From: Henriciella algicola
GTDB taxonomy: Bacteria; Pseudomonadota; Alphaproteobacteria; Caulobacterales; Hyphomonadaceae
Assembly (NCBI RefSeq): GCF_003576245.1
Contig: NZ_QWGA01000003.1
Span: forward strand, 1,364,001 to 1,428,000
DNA length: 64,000 nt
Reading direction: 5' to 3'
Below the pieces are notes generated by a model. That model was not told where the DNA came from, did not search any database, and worked only from the letters and a program-made list of their open reading frames with translations. The position numbers and the translations under genes were made by a program. This document shows positions 1-8,319 of this stretch, piece after piece (within the stretch, counting starts at the first letter, position 1; each line of letters starts with the position of its first letter).

Positions 1-47
1 GTCGCAAATTCGGCAGAGTGCCCATTGACCAAGCCTTAACCTTCGGA

Positions 48-63
48 ACACTATATCTAGTAT
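48..63 (+). promoter_or_regulatory. NrdR box 1 upstream of nrdA
   Basis: The sequence acactatatctagtat matches the NrdR consensus acaCwAtATaTwGtgt at nearly all positions. It lies about 85 bp upstream of the ribonucleotide reductase large-subunit gene. NrdR is the zinc-finger/ATP-cone repressor of ribonucleotide reductase genes, so repression of nrdA at high dATP is the expected role. Confidence 0.75.
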
Positions 64-107
64 TGGGACGGGGTAGAGGCACCGCATATGGCGCTTCTGG
101 GGCCAAA

Positions 108-123
108 TCCCTATATATGACGG
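108..123 (+). promoter_or_regulatory. NrdR box 2 (weaker) upstream of nrdA
   Basis: The core ctatatatga aligns with the centre of the NrdR consensus but the right half is degenerate. It starts 60 bp after box 1, about double the usual 31-32 bp spacing. A stronger box pair stands before nrdB in the same window, which supports the assignment. Confidence 0.5.
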
Positions 124-145
124 GCCGATTGAGAGGAAAGACACC

Positions 146-2020
146 ATGTCTGCGAGCACTGTTGCGACCAAAACATCCGCCGCGCTCCGCCGGGGCAAGC
201 CTAAAGGCCAGAAGCCGCGCCCGGACCTCAAGGTCGTTAACGATATCGAGATCACGATTGATGAGTCGCGTGACGCGCTGCTGACCGAGTTCGGCAAGAA
301 GACGCTCGAAGATCGCTACCTCCTTACCGGGGAAAGCTATCAGGACATGTTTGCCCGCGTCGCGAAGGCCTTCGCTGACGATCAGGATCACGCCCAGCGC
401 ATCTATGATTACATCTCCCGCCTCTGGTTCATGCCAGCGACGCCTGTCCTCTCGAATGGCGGCGCAGACCGGGGCCTGCCGATTTCGTGCTTCCTCAACC
501 AGGTTGGCGACTCGCTCGATGACATCGTCGAGACGTGGACGGAGAATGTCTGGCTCGCCTCGAATGGCGGCGGCATCGGCACCTATTGGGGCAATGTCCG
601 CTCCATCGGTGAGAAGGTCGGCCAGAACGGACAGACCTCCGGCATCATTCCTTTCATCCGCGTGATGGACAGCCTGACGCTGGCGATTTCCCAGGGCTCG
701 CTGCGCCGCGGCTCTGCAGCCTGCTATCTCGACGTGCACCACCCTGAAATCGAGGAGTTCCTCGAGATCCGCAAAGCGTCGGGCGACTTCAACCGCAAGT
801 CTCTCAACCTGCACCATGGCATCAACATCACCGATGAGTTCATGGAAGCGGTCCGCAAGGATGAAGAGTTCGGCCTGCGTTCGCCAAAGTCCGGCGAAGT
901 GCTGCGCACCGTCAACGCACGCAAGATCTGGCAGAAGATCCTCGAGCTGCGCATCCAGACCGGTGAGCCATACCTGCTCTTCACCGACACGGTGAACAAC
1001 GCGATGCCAGCGCACCAGCGCAAGCTCGGCCTCAAGGTTCACCAGTCGAACCTCTGCTCGGAAATCACCCTTCCGACCGGCGTCGACCAGAATGGCGAAG
1101 ACCGCACGGCTGTCTGCTGCCTGTCTTCGGTCAATGCCGAGAAATTCCTCGAATGGTCCAAGGACGAGAACTTCCTGGAAGACATCTTCCGCTTCCTCGA
1201 CAACGTGCTGGAAGACTTCATCCAGCGCGCGCCGAATGAGATGGCCCGCGCCGTCTATTCGGCAAAGCGCGAGCGTTCGGTCGGTCTCGGCCTGATGGGC
1301 TTTCATTCCTTCCTGCAGACGATGAACGTGCCAATCGAAAGCGCGATGTCGAAAGTCTGGAACGAGAAGATGTTCAAGCACATCCGCGCTGGCGCCGACC
1401 AGGCATCGGTCAAGCTCGCCAAGGAGCGTGGCCCATGTGAAGACGCACGCGATGCAGGCATGATGGCCCGCTTCAGCCACAAGATGGCCGTTGCACCAAC
1501 CGCGTCGATCTCGATCATCTGCGGCGGCACCTCGGCTGGCATCGAGCCTATCCCGGCAAACGTCTACACGCACAAGACGCTGTCAGGCTCCTTCACGGTG
1601 AAGAACCAGCAGCTGGAGCGCGTGCTCGAACAGAAGGGCGCGAACACCGAAGAGACGTGGAATTCGATCCTCGAGAATGAAGGCTCCGTCCAGCATCTCG
1701 ACTGCCTCGACGAGCATGAAAAGTCTGTCTTCAAGACGGCGTTCGAGCTCGACCAGCGCTGGATCATCGAACTGGCTGCAGACCGCACGCCGTATATTTG
1801 CCAGAGCCAGTCGCTCAACGTCTTCCTGCCTGCCGACATCAACAAGTGGGACCTCCACATGCTGCACTGGACGGCATGGGAAAAGGGCCTGAAGTCGCTT
1901 TATTACTGCCGCTCCAAATCGGTCCAGCGCGCAAGCTTTGCGGGCGCCGCCGACAAGGAAAAGGCAACCGGCATGGACGTGCCGAACACCGACTATGACG
2001 AATGCCTCGCCTGCCAGTAG
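146..2020 (+). CDS. nrdA: Ribonucleoside-diphosphate reductase, alpha (large) subunit, class I
   Basis: This 624-residue protein is the catalytic subunit that reduces NDPs to dNDPs in the cytoplasm. Visible active-site elements are the redox cysteine in SCFLN (C115), the radical motif NLCSE (N302, C304, E306), the second redox cysteine near C324/C325, and the C-terminal shuttle pair CLAC (C620, C623). The PTASISIICGGTSAGIEP segment is the conserved phosphate-binding region. It is shorter than the E. coli 761-residue enzyme because it has no N-terminal ATP-cone, so the usual dATP overall-activity site is missing. The start has a good ribosome binding site (gagaggaaag). NrdR boxes lie upstream, and the partner nrdB sits 5.2 kb downstream on the same strand. 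Confidence 0.96.
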   Translation: MSASTVATKTSAALRRGKPKGQKPRPDLKVVNDIEITIDESRDALLTEFGKKTLEDRYLLTGESYQDMFARVAKAFADDQDHAQRIYDYISRLWFMPATPVLSNGGADRGLPISCFLNQVGDSLDDIVETWTENVWLASNGGGIGTYWGNVRSIGEKVGQNGQTSGIIPFIRVMDSLTLAISQGSLRRGSAACYLDVHHPEIEEFLEIRKASGDFNRKSLNLHHGINITDEFMEAVRKDEEFGLRSPKSGEVLRTVNARKIWQKILELRIQTGEPYLLFTDTVNNAMPAHQRKLGLKVHQSNLCSEITLPTGVDQNGEDRTAVCCLSSVNAEKFLEWSKDENFLEDIFRFLDNVLEDFIQRAPNEMARAVYSAKRERSVGLGLMGFHSFLQTMNVPIESAMSKVWNEKMFKHIRAGADQASVKLAKERGPCEDARDAGMMARFSHKMAVAPTASISIICGGTSAGIEPIPANVYTHKTLSGSFTVKNQQLERVLEQKGANTEETWNSILENEGSVQHLDCLDEHEKSVFKTAFELDQRWIIELAADRTPYICQSQSLNVFLPADINKWDLHMLHWTAWEKGLKSLYYCRSKSVQRASFAGAADKEKATGMDVPNTDYDECLACQ

Positions 2021-2152
2021 GCGTCGCAATCGCTTTCATCTGAGGGGTTTTTGTTTGCTTGAATTGTAGCGACTGGGGCGCTCGTGCATCGATACCTGCC
2101 TTGGCGGGCACATACTTCGCTCAGCAAGAGCGCCTTTGCGGGGGCAGAAATT

Positions 2153-2194
2153 CAACGCCCTCATCCTGAGCGAAGTCGAAGGACGAGGGCGTTG
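2153..2194. repeat. REP-like palindrome, copy A
   Basis: Two 14-nt arms (caacgccctcatcc and ggacgagggcgttg, one mismatch) enclose the 14-nt loop TGAGCGAAGTCGAA. The same loop recurs at 47384-47397 and, on the opposite strand, at 47331-47344 and 47902-47915, with different stem sequences. It sits between the convergent nrdA and TonB-receptor genes and may also act as a transcription terminator, although no T-run follows. Confidence 0.7.
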
Positions 2195-2216
2195 TGGGCC
2201 GCCGGAAGACGCTGGC

Positions 2217-4445
2217 CTAGAACACAATCCTTACACCGCCGCGGAAGTTGCGACCGGGGGCAGGAACCGTGTCTTTCAGCACGGAGGTGGCGTAGCGAAC
2301 TTCTTCATCCGTGATGTTCCGTGCCTCGAGGAAGAACTCGGTACCTTCGCGGCCTACACCAAGATCCGCCAGCGACAGCGCCCCGCGCAGGTCGAGCGTT
2401 GTGTAGCCATCCGTTGGCAACTCGCCGACACCAGTATCGTCCTGATCTGCTGCGACGGTCACGCTTGCTCCGGCTTTCCAGAGGCCCCAGTCGCCGTCGA
2501 GCGAAGCATTGAAAGTCGTTGGCGGGAGAAGTGGCACGTTGCCGCCATCATCAATGTCAGAGCTGACAAAGTCGACATTGGCTTCTGCGCGCCAGTCAGC
2601 GCCGAGCGGGCCGCCAGCGAGCACGTAGTCGACGTAGATCTCGCCGCCCGTGAAGCTCGTGTCTTCCTGCACGAAGAGATAGACCGGCAGTTCGTCAATC
2701 TCATCGACGAGGTCACCATCATCATCAAAGGCGAGGCCTGGCGTCAGGTAGATGAAGCCGTCAAACTCCGTGTGGAACAGGTTTGCGCCGAAGCCAAAGC
2801 CGGTATCACCGCGCCAGCGAATTGTGCCCTCAAGGTTCAGGCCGCGTTCCTTGTCCAGCGTGTTGTCGCCAACTTCATACTGCTCGGTCGCAAGGTGTGC
2901 GCCGTCAGCGAAGAGCTCGCTCTCATTTGGTGCGCGTTCGGTCAGGCTGACCTGACCACCGACGAACCAGCCATTTTCCCAGTGCTGGTGCACGCCGAAC
3001 GAGCCAGAGAAAAGGTCGTACTCGCGTGAGCCCGCCACGATATTGTCGAGCTCGGTCGAGTCGTAGCGCAGACCGCCTTCGACACCGAAGCCGTTGGTCC
3101 ATTCCCTCGTCTGGTACAGGAACACGCCGGTCGACATGGTGTCGGTCTTTGTGATGAAGGCCTCGTCACCGAATGCGTCCAGTGTCTTGTCGAGGATCTG
3201 AACGCCGACGGCGCCCTCCCAGTCACCGAAGCCAGTACCAAGCTCGACACGGCCTTCGGCCCCGTCACTTTCGTATTTGGTGCCGGGTTCGCCCGGCGCT
3301 TCGAACTCGGTGTGCTCATAGTCAGCGATAGAGATATTACCGGCAATGCGGGTGAATGGCCCGACATTCAGGTCCGCGCCAGCGCGGAAATCATAGCGGG
3401 TCTGTTCGAGGTCGATGAACGGGTTCTCTTCGCCCTCTTCGCCTTCCTCGTGCTCCTCGTCATGATCTTCATCGTGGTCTTCGCCTTCTTCATGGTCATG
3501 ATCTTCTTCATGCTCATGTTCATGCGCGTGGCTGTGGCCCGGTAGACCGTAAGAGGATGTCTGGCGACGAACGGCGATACCGGCAAAGGCGCCATCACCG
3601 ACCCAGGAGAGACCGCCCGCAAAGGATTCGGTCTCTACGAAAGAGTTCTCCAGCGTGTCGCGGACTTCCTCGTCTTCGTGTTCCTCGTGGTCGTGATCTT
3701 CATCCTCGTCATGCTCTTCCTCATCATGGTGGTCATCACCTTCAAGCGCTTCGAGGGCGCGCAGGCGTGAGGATTCAGCAAAGCCGGGAATGTCGTAGTT
3801 TTCGAAGTCGCGTGCCGACGCCGAGAGGGACAGCACGAAAGGCCCGGTGGTAAAGCGGCCCTTGATGGCCCCTTCCTGGCCTTCGTTGACGCTGTTGTAA
3901 GCGCCATAGGCTTCGCCGGAGACGGGCTCTTCGGGAAGGTCCTCAACGATCAAACCGTCGATGACATTCACAACGCCGCCAATTGCCTGGCCGCCATAAG
4001 CCAGCGCAGCCGGGCCGCGCAGGATTTCGATCTTCTCGGCATCGATACCGTCGCCGGCGACCTGGTGGTCAGGCGAGGCGGCGGAGGCGTCGATCACGCC
4101 AATGCCGTTGGTCAGGACCAGAACGCGTTCCGCGCCAAGTCCGCGAAGGACGGGACGGCTGGCCGCCTGACCAAAATGGGTCGTGGAAACGCCGGGCTCG
4201 CTATCGAGCGTATTGCCGAGGGAGGCCTGGAGGCGTTCGACGATCTCGCCGCGTGAGACGGCGCTGGCGTTTCCGATCATCTCGTCGGTTTCGCGCTGCG
4301 GGCCGACACCGGAGACGATGACGGTGGAGAGACGTTCCGACGTTTCGGTCGTCGGGGCGGTGTCTGCATTCTGGGCGATGGCAAGTGGGCTTGCGCCCAC
4401 AAGTAGGGTTGCCGCGAGCGTGCGGCGCAGGATTCTGGAAGTCAT
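2217..4445 (-). CDS. TonB-dependent outer-membrane receptor with His-rich loops (ZnuD-like zinc receptor)
   Basis: The 742-residue product has a signal peptide ending near SPLAIAQ, a plug domain over roughly residues 40-165 (VLRGLGAERVLVLTNG, EILRGPAAL), and a long beta-barrel ending in the aromatic-rich GGVRIVF. Two extracellular-type insertions are extreme His/Asp/Glu tracts: residues about 236-260 (six His) and 303-341 (ten His). Such loops are typical of zinc receptors of the ZnuD kind; the substrate is inferred. I chose ATG at 4445 because GAGGGG lies ten bases upstream; an in-frame TTG at 4463 would overlap that site. A small gene with a His motif precedes it by 78 bp on the same strand, and zinc-transport genes recur at 27-31 kb. 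Confidence 0.9.
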   Translation of the reverse strand: MTSRILRRTLAATLLVGASPLAIAQNADTAPTTETSERLSTVIVSGVGPQRETDEMIGNASAVSRGEIVERLQASLGNTLDSEPGVSTTHFGQAASRPVLRGLGAERVLVLTNGIGVIDASAASPDHQVAGDGIDAEKIEILRGPAALAYGGQAIGGVVNVIDGLIVEDLPEEPVSGEAYGAYNSVNEGQEGAIKGRFTTGPFVLSLSASARDFENYDIPGFAESSRLRALEALEGDDHHDEEEHDEDEDHDHEEHEDEEVRDTLENSFVETESFAGGLSWVGDGAFAGIAVRRQTSSYGLPGHSHAHEHEHEEDHDHEEGEDHDEDHDEEHEEGEEGEENPFIDLEQTRYDFRAGADLNVGPFTRIAGNISIADYEHTEFEAPGEPGTKYESDGAEGRVELGTGFGDWEGAVGVQILDKTLDAFGDEAFITKTDTMSTGVFLYQTREWTNGFGVEGGLRYDSTELDNIVAGSREYDLFSGSFGVHQHWENGWFVGGQVSLTERAPNESELFADGAHLATEQYEVGDNTLDKERGLNLEGTIRWRGDTGFGFGANLFHTEFDGFIYLTPGLAFDDDGDLVDEIDELPVYLFVQEDTSFTGGEIYVDYVLAGGPLGADWRAEANVDFVSSDIDDGGNVPLLPPTTFNASLDGDWGLWKAGASVTVAADQDDTGVGELPTDGYTTLDLRGALSLADLGVGREGTEFFLEARNITDEEVRYATSVLKDTVPAPGRNFRGGVRIVF

Positions 4446-4523
4446 TTTGAGTATTCCCCTCAATCAACAGGAAGGTCGCCGGGGTCCGGTTTCATTGTCC
4501 GGAGCCTCAGGCGTCGTCAGTCA

Positions 4524-4829
4524 CTATTGATTGAAGGCGGGCGGCCCTCGGGGAGGTGGGCCACGTCCGGGCGGGCGCGACCACGGTCTGAAATCGAGGG
4601 TTGGCGCCTCGCTGATCGTGAACGTGCGCGGCGGCGAAGGAAGTGTCGGTGAGGTAGGCAGCGGCGCGACTTGCGGCGCGACAACATGCTCAAGGTCACA
4701 CGAGACACCGTAATGGTCGTGGGGCGCATCGCCATGTGCTGCGGCGTCATAGAGGGCCGCGCCCTGAATCCATAGGAACAGGGCCACGAAAAGCGCCTTG
4801 AGGGCGAGACTGGATCGCGGCAGCATCAT
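4524..4829 (-). CDS. Small membrane-anchored or secreted protein, upstream partner of the zinc-type receptor
   Basis: The predicted 101-residue protein has one N-terminal hydrophobic segment (about residues 8-27), then a short His/Asp/Cys stretch (HGDAPHDHYGVSCDLEH) and a Pro/Arg-rich C-terminus. The His-Cys segment could bind a metal; this is inference. It lies 78 bp upstream of the TonB receptor on the same strand, so co-transcription is likely. I use the ATG at 4829; an upstream ATG at 4841 falls inside a palindrome that looks like an operator. I do not recognise the family with certainty; it resembles the small DUF2946-like proteins found beside TonB receptors. Confidence 0.6.
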   Translation of the reverse strand: MMLPRSSLALKALFVALFLWIQGAALYDAAAHGDAPHDHYGVSCDLEHVVAPQVAPLPTSPTLPSPPRTFTISEAPTLDFRPWSRPPGRGPPPRGPPAFNQ

Positions 4830-4833
4830 TGAG

Positions 4834-4846
4834 GTTACCATGTAAC
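4834..4846. promoter_or_regulatory. Candidate Zur-like operator
   Basis: GTTACCATGTAAC is a 13-bp palindrome with perfect 5-bp arms (GTTAC/GTAAC), placed directly before the 4829 start. On the minus strand it reads tGTTACATGGTAAC, which resembles the alphaproteobacterial Zur motif (GTTATA-TATAAC type) only partly. The zinc-type genes it precedes make Zur the first candidate. Confidence 0.35.
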
Positions 4847-5123
4847 AAGTTTGAGAAGCCGCTCAATACCGATTGTGTTGAGCGTCAGCTTAGTGAGCGG
4901 CCGAAAATGCCTTCTGTCAGAGGTCAGCAGGGCAGGGATTTAACCAAACGTGTCATTTCGCCTTAGAAAAATCACTTTCTCAGGAACAAGGTCTCAATGG
5001 AGGAATTGTAAGAATTCGTGGGTACAACAATTCGTAACACCCCTGTGATAGTGCCATAGGCTGTGCTACAAGAGGGACGAAATGTCGTAACCCTATGGTT
5101 TAGGGTTGGCTGGAGTGGACGCA
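4847..5123. other. Divergent intergenic region with two inverted repeats
   Basis: The 277-bp region between the zinc-type operon (minus) and the LpxR-like genes (plus) carries no credible gene. It holds an inverted repeat GAATTGT-N17-ACAATTC (5003-5033) and a second one, AACCCTA-N5-TAGGGTT (5089-5107), that ends five bases before the ribosome binding site of the next gene. Both could be operators or leader structures for the plus-strand gene; neither matches a regulator site I know. Confidence 0.45.
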
Positions 5124-5933
5124 ATGTTATTGGTTTTGGCCTCAGTGATCGCCGCAGGCTGTCAGGGATGTTCCCCGGCACCAGCTGCTTCTGCTGCGAC
5201 CGTTAGAGGTGCGGCGCCAGACGTCGATTATCGCCTCGTCGAGACGACCGATACGCAGACCGCGGCGACGATCCGTGCGGCCTCGAACTTCTCGTTCAGC
5301 CAAGCACAGACATCAGCTACATCTGAGATTGCGATTGCGCCGGTCCTTGGCGTGCGCACGACGCGCCCGATCGGCGTCGATGCAAGCCGCCCCCCAAGTG
5401 TGAACAGCCTTCGCATCTCAAATTCGGCCGGTATTGTCGGCTATCAGGGCCGTCGCAGCGTCGAGAATATGACGCGTCCTGTTCGTCAGGTCAGCGACTT
5501 CGATGCCGAAGTCGCGATTTCCGCACCGATGGAGCGCACCGGCCTCGGCTTTGATGTCGGCGTCGTGCCGCGCGTCAGCCTGAGCAAGGATGGCGATTTC
5601 CAACAGAGAAGCGTCGGCGGTGAAATCCGTATCGGTCAGAATTTCGACCAGCGCGGACAGAACGTGGCGCCCGATAGCTGGTATCTGTTCGCAGGCGCGG
5701 ATGGCGAAGCCCTCGTCTACGAGCCTGATGGCGACCGTAACTTCACAAATCGCATGGCGCTTCGCGATCAGGTGACCGTCGGCGATATGCAGGCGGGCGT
5801 GTCTTTCACGCGCGGCAATGGCCAGCTCTCGCTGAGCTATATTCACCGCGAGGTGGAGTACAATGAGCGCGGTCTTCAAGGTCAGCGCGCGGCAGAAGAC
5901 TTCGCGGGCGTGAGCTTTACCCTCCGCCGTTAG
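5124..5933 (+). CDS. LpxR-related beta-barrel protein lacking the catalytic half
   Basis: The 269-residue protein has a hydrophobic N-terminus ending in a possible lipobox (VIAAGC), although without the usual positive charges. Its C-terminal third aligns by eye with that of the next gene: WYLFAGADGEAL corresponds to GYLFAGLEGRF, and SLSYIHREVEYNERG to AFTYVHRTEEFQRQAG. The N-terminal LpxR motifs (ENDLF, TNG, GW..QL..EP) are absent, so deacylase activity is unlikely. ATG at 5124 is favoured by ggagtgg at 5112-5118; the in-frame TTG at 5106 lies in a palindrome. It is 57 bp upstream of the LpxR gene and probably in the same transcript. Confidence 0.75.
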   Translation: MLLVLASVIAAGCQGCSPAPAASAATVRGAAPDVDYRLVETTDTQTAATIRAASNFSFSQAQTSATSEIAIAPVLGVRTTRPIGVDASRPPSVNSLRISNSAGIVGYQGRRSVENMTRPVRQVSDFDAEVAISAPMERTGLGFDVGVVPRVSLSKDGDFQQRSVGGEIRIGQNFDQRGQNVAPDSWYLFAGADGEALVYEPDGDRNFTNRMALRDQVTVGDMQAGVSFTRGNGQLSLSYIHREVEYNERGLQGQRAAEDFAGVSFTLRR

Positions 5934-5990
5934 ACTGTCTTCCGCAGTCGTTTCCAGAATTTAAGCTGACGGACCGTACCTGGCTGAGCT

Positions 5991-7046
5991 ATGGGCGCGG
6001 CGATCAATCGCTCTCCGGTCCTGTCTCAAATGCGCGCTGCGTTCTTAATCTTCCTCATTTTCCTTTTCTGTATGTGTCTGCCCGTGCACGCGCAGGCGGC
6101 GATTGAGCAGGACGCTGACCGGCCCGCAGCACGCGGGGTCTGGTCGCTGACATCAGAAAATGACCTGTTTGGGGGTACCGACCGCGACTACACAAATGGT
6201 ATCCGGATCGAGCGCGTGTCCCCCGAAGACAGGGTTCTGCCCATCCTCGACTGGGCGGCGCGCCGTGTCCCCCTGCTTGATCTGGAGCGGCGCAAGCTGC
6301 GTCAGGGTCTGGCGCTGTCCCATGCGATCTTCACGCCGAATGACATCTCGCTCAGGACGCCGGACCCTGATGACAGGCCGTATGCCGGCTGGCTGTATGT
6401 TTCGGGGACCGTGGTTGCGAGTGACGAAAACATACAGGACGTGCTCCAGCTGAACCTTGGCGTCGTCGGCCCTGCGGCGCTGGGTGAGTTTGTGCAGACC
6501 AACTGGCACGACCTCATTGAGGAAGACAAACCCAAGGGGTGGAGCCATCAATTACGCGACGAGCCCGGTGTTGAACTGATTGCGCAACGCATGGCGCTCT
6601 ACGACGGTCCGCGTCTGCCGCTGGGGCTGGAGACCGATTATGGCATTCACGCTGGCGGTGCCGTAGGCAATGTGCGGACTTATGCAGCCACTGGTCTGAC
6701 GGGCCGCATTGGTTGGGACCTCGGTGCGGATTTTGGTCCACCTCGCATTCGGCCCGCGCTCGCCGGGGCCGGCACCTTCTCACCACAGCAGGCTGTCGGC
6801 GGTTACCTCTTTGCCGGATTGGAGGGACGCTTCATTCTTCGCGACATGTTTCTGGACGGCAATGCCTGGCGCGACAGCCCGCGCGTTTCAGACCGCAACA
6901 AGCTGGTCGCGGACGCGCAGGCGGGCGCAGCGATTCACGTGGAAAACGTCCAGCTCGCTTTCACCTATGTGCACAGAACTGAAGAATTTCAGCGCCAGGC
7001 GGGGCCGCAAAGGTTCGGCGCTGTCTCAATTTCCGTTGCGTATTAA
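5991..7046 (+). CDS. LpxR-family outer-membrane protein (DUF2219), putative lipid A 3'-O-deacylase
   Basis: This 351-residue protein has a signal peptide (hydrophobic run at about residues 17-30, cleavage after VHAQA). The N-terminal segment SENDLFGGTDRDYTNGIR carries the Asn-Asp pair and YTNG motif of LpxR. NWHDLIEED and GWSHQLRDEPG carry the His and Glu positions of the active-site region, and the C-terminus is an aromatic-ended barrel strand (SISVAY). LpxR removes the 3'-acyloxyacyl group from lipid A at the outer membrane. The start is uncertain because no clear ribosome binding site is visible; ATG at 6030 would also give a signal peptide. Confidence 0.85.
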   Translation: MGAAINRSPVLSQMRAAFLIFLIFLFCMCLPVHAQAAIEQDADRPAARGVWSLTSENDLFGGTDRDYTNGIRIERVSPEDRVLPILDWAARRVPLLDLERRKLRQGLALSHAIFTPNDISLRTPDPDDRPYAGWLYVSGTVVASDENIQDVLQLNLGVVGPAALGEFVQTNWHDLIEEDKPKGWSHQLRDEPGVELIAQRMALYDGPRLPLGLETDYGIHAGGAVGNVRTYAATGLTGRIGWDLGADFGPPRIRPALAGAGTFSPQQAVGGYLFAGLEGRFILRDMFLDGNAWRDSPRVSDRNKLVADAQAGAAIHVENVQLAFTYVHRTEEFQRQAGPQRFGAVSISVAY

Positions 7047-7113
7047 GGGGTTGCGCGCCCGGCGCGGCAATTGTCCACAGTTTGCCATTCGCTGTGGAAA
7101 ATGATGGACCGCT

Positions 7114-7163
7114 CAGGTATATATCTTGCGAGAAAACGTGTGATTTGGCACTATATATAGTGT
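7114..7163 (+). promoter_or_regulatory. Tandem NrdR boxes upstream of nrdB
   Basis: The second box (7148-7163, gcactatatatagtgt) matches the NrdR consensus almost perfectly. The first (7114-7129, with tatatatct core) is partial. Their starts are 34 bp apart, about three helical turns, in line with cooperative NrdR binding. The second box ends 21 bp before the nrdB start, so it probably overlaps the transcription start region. Confidence 0.85.
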
Positions 7164-7184
7164 TGCAGGATAAGGGGCAGACCT

Positions 7185-8210
7185 ATGGCAGACGGCATCA
7201 CTCAGATCCCAGGGCTTCTTACACCGAGCAAGGCCTACAAGCCTTTCCGGTATCCATGGGCCTATGACTTCTGGAAGATCCAGCAACAGGTTCATTGGCT
7301 GCCGGAAGAAGTTCCTCTGGGCGAGGACTGTAAGGACTGGACGAACAAGCTCACCGATAAAGAGCGTAATCTGCTCACGCAGATTTTCCGCTTTTTCACG
7401 CAGTCGGACGTCGAAGTCGGCGCCAACTACATGGAAAACTACATGCCGCTCTTCAAACCGGTTGAAGTGCGCATGATGCTGGCCTCCTTCTCGAACATGG
7501 AAACCGTGCACATCGCGGCTTACGCGCTCCTGCTCGAGACGATTGGCATGCCGGACTCAGAGTTCTCTGCCTTCATGGAATATGAGCAGATGGCGGCCAA
7601 ACATGACTATCTCGGCCAGTTCGGCTGTGAGACCGAGAAGGACATCCTGACCTCGATGGCCGTGTTTGGCGGCTTCACCGAAGGCCTGCAGCTGTTCGCC
7701 TCCTTTGCCATGCTGATGAACTTCCCGCGCTTCAACAAGATGAAGGGCATGGGGCAGATCGTGTCCTGGTCGGTGCGCGACGAGTCGCTGCACTGCGAAG
7801 GCATGATGAAGATGTTCCACACCTTCGCCGAAGAGACCGGCGCCCTGACCAAGTCGGTCAAGGACGATATCGCTGATTGCTGCCAGACGGTTGTGAAGCT
7901 TGAGGACAAGTTCATCGATCTCGCCTTCGAAGCTGGTGAAGTGCAGGGCATGACTCCGCAGGACATCAAAAACTACATCCGCTACATCGCCGACTGGCGC
8001 ATGGGGCAACTGAAGCTCGACCCAATCTATGGCGTCGAGAAGCACCCGATCCCGTGGCTGACGGAAATCCTGAACGGTGTGGAGCACGCGAACTTCTTCG
8101 AAGCACGCGCGACCGAATACTCCAAGGGCGCAACGAAGGGCGACTGGCACGGCGACGATGGCGTCTGGTCCATGTTCGACAAGCAGCGCCGCAAGGTGCT
8201 CGCCGAATAG
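7185..8210 (+). CDS. nrdB: Ribonucleoside-diphosphate reductase, beta (small) subunit
   Basis: The 341-residue protein is the radical-generating partner of NrdA. Metal ligands can be placed at D75 (QSDVE), E106 and H109 (METVHIAAY), E166 (FTEGLQ), E200 and H203 (RDESLH). The radical tyrosine is Y113, three residues after HIA. There is no N-terminal ATP-cone, unlike the NrdB types that carry one. Because NrdA also lacks it, allosteric shut-off must be absent or must use another mechanism, which leaves NrdR control visible at the DNA level. A strong terminator follows. Confidence 0.95.
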   Translation: MADGITQIPGLLTPSKAYKPFRYPWAYDFWKIQQQVHWLPEEVPLGEDCKDWTNKLTDKERNLLTQIFRFFTQSDVEVGANYMENYMPLFKPVEVRMMLASFSNMETVHIAAYALLLETIGMPDSEFSAFMEYEQMAAKHDYLGQFGCETEKDILTSMAVFGGFTEGLQLFASFAMLMNFPRFNKMKGMGQIVSWSVRDESLHCEGMMKMFHTFAEETGALTKSVKDDIADCCQTVVKLEDKFIDLAFEAGEVQGMTPQDIKNYIRYIADWRMGQLKLDPIYGVEKHPIPWLTEILNGVEHANFFEARATEYSKGATKGDWHGDDGVWSMFDKQRRKVLAE

Positions 8211-8241
8211 CGCGGGCCCTTGCCACAGCAGGCAAAAAAGA

Positions 8242-8268
8242 ACCGCCACCCTCAGGGTGGCGGTTTTC
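8242..8268 (+). terminator. Rho-independent terminator of nrdB
   Basis: The arms AACCGCCACCCT and AGGGTGGCGGTT form a nearly uninterrupted stem followed by a T-run. It lies 32 bp after the nrdB stop and before the convergent DUF4167 gene. Confidence 0.85.
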
Positions 8269-8319
8269 TATGTCGGAAAGCCTGGTTCGAGGGCCAGTGG
8301 ACCCTGCAAGGCCAGCGCG

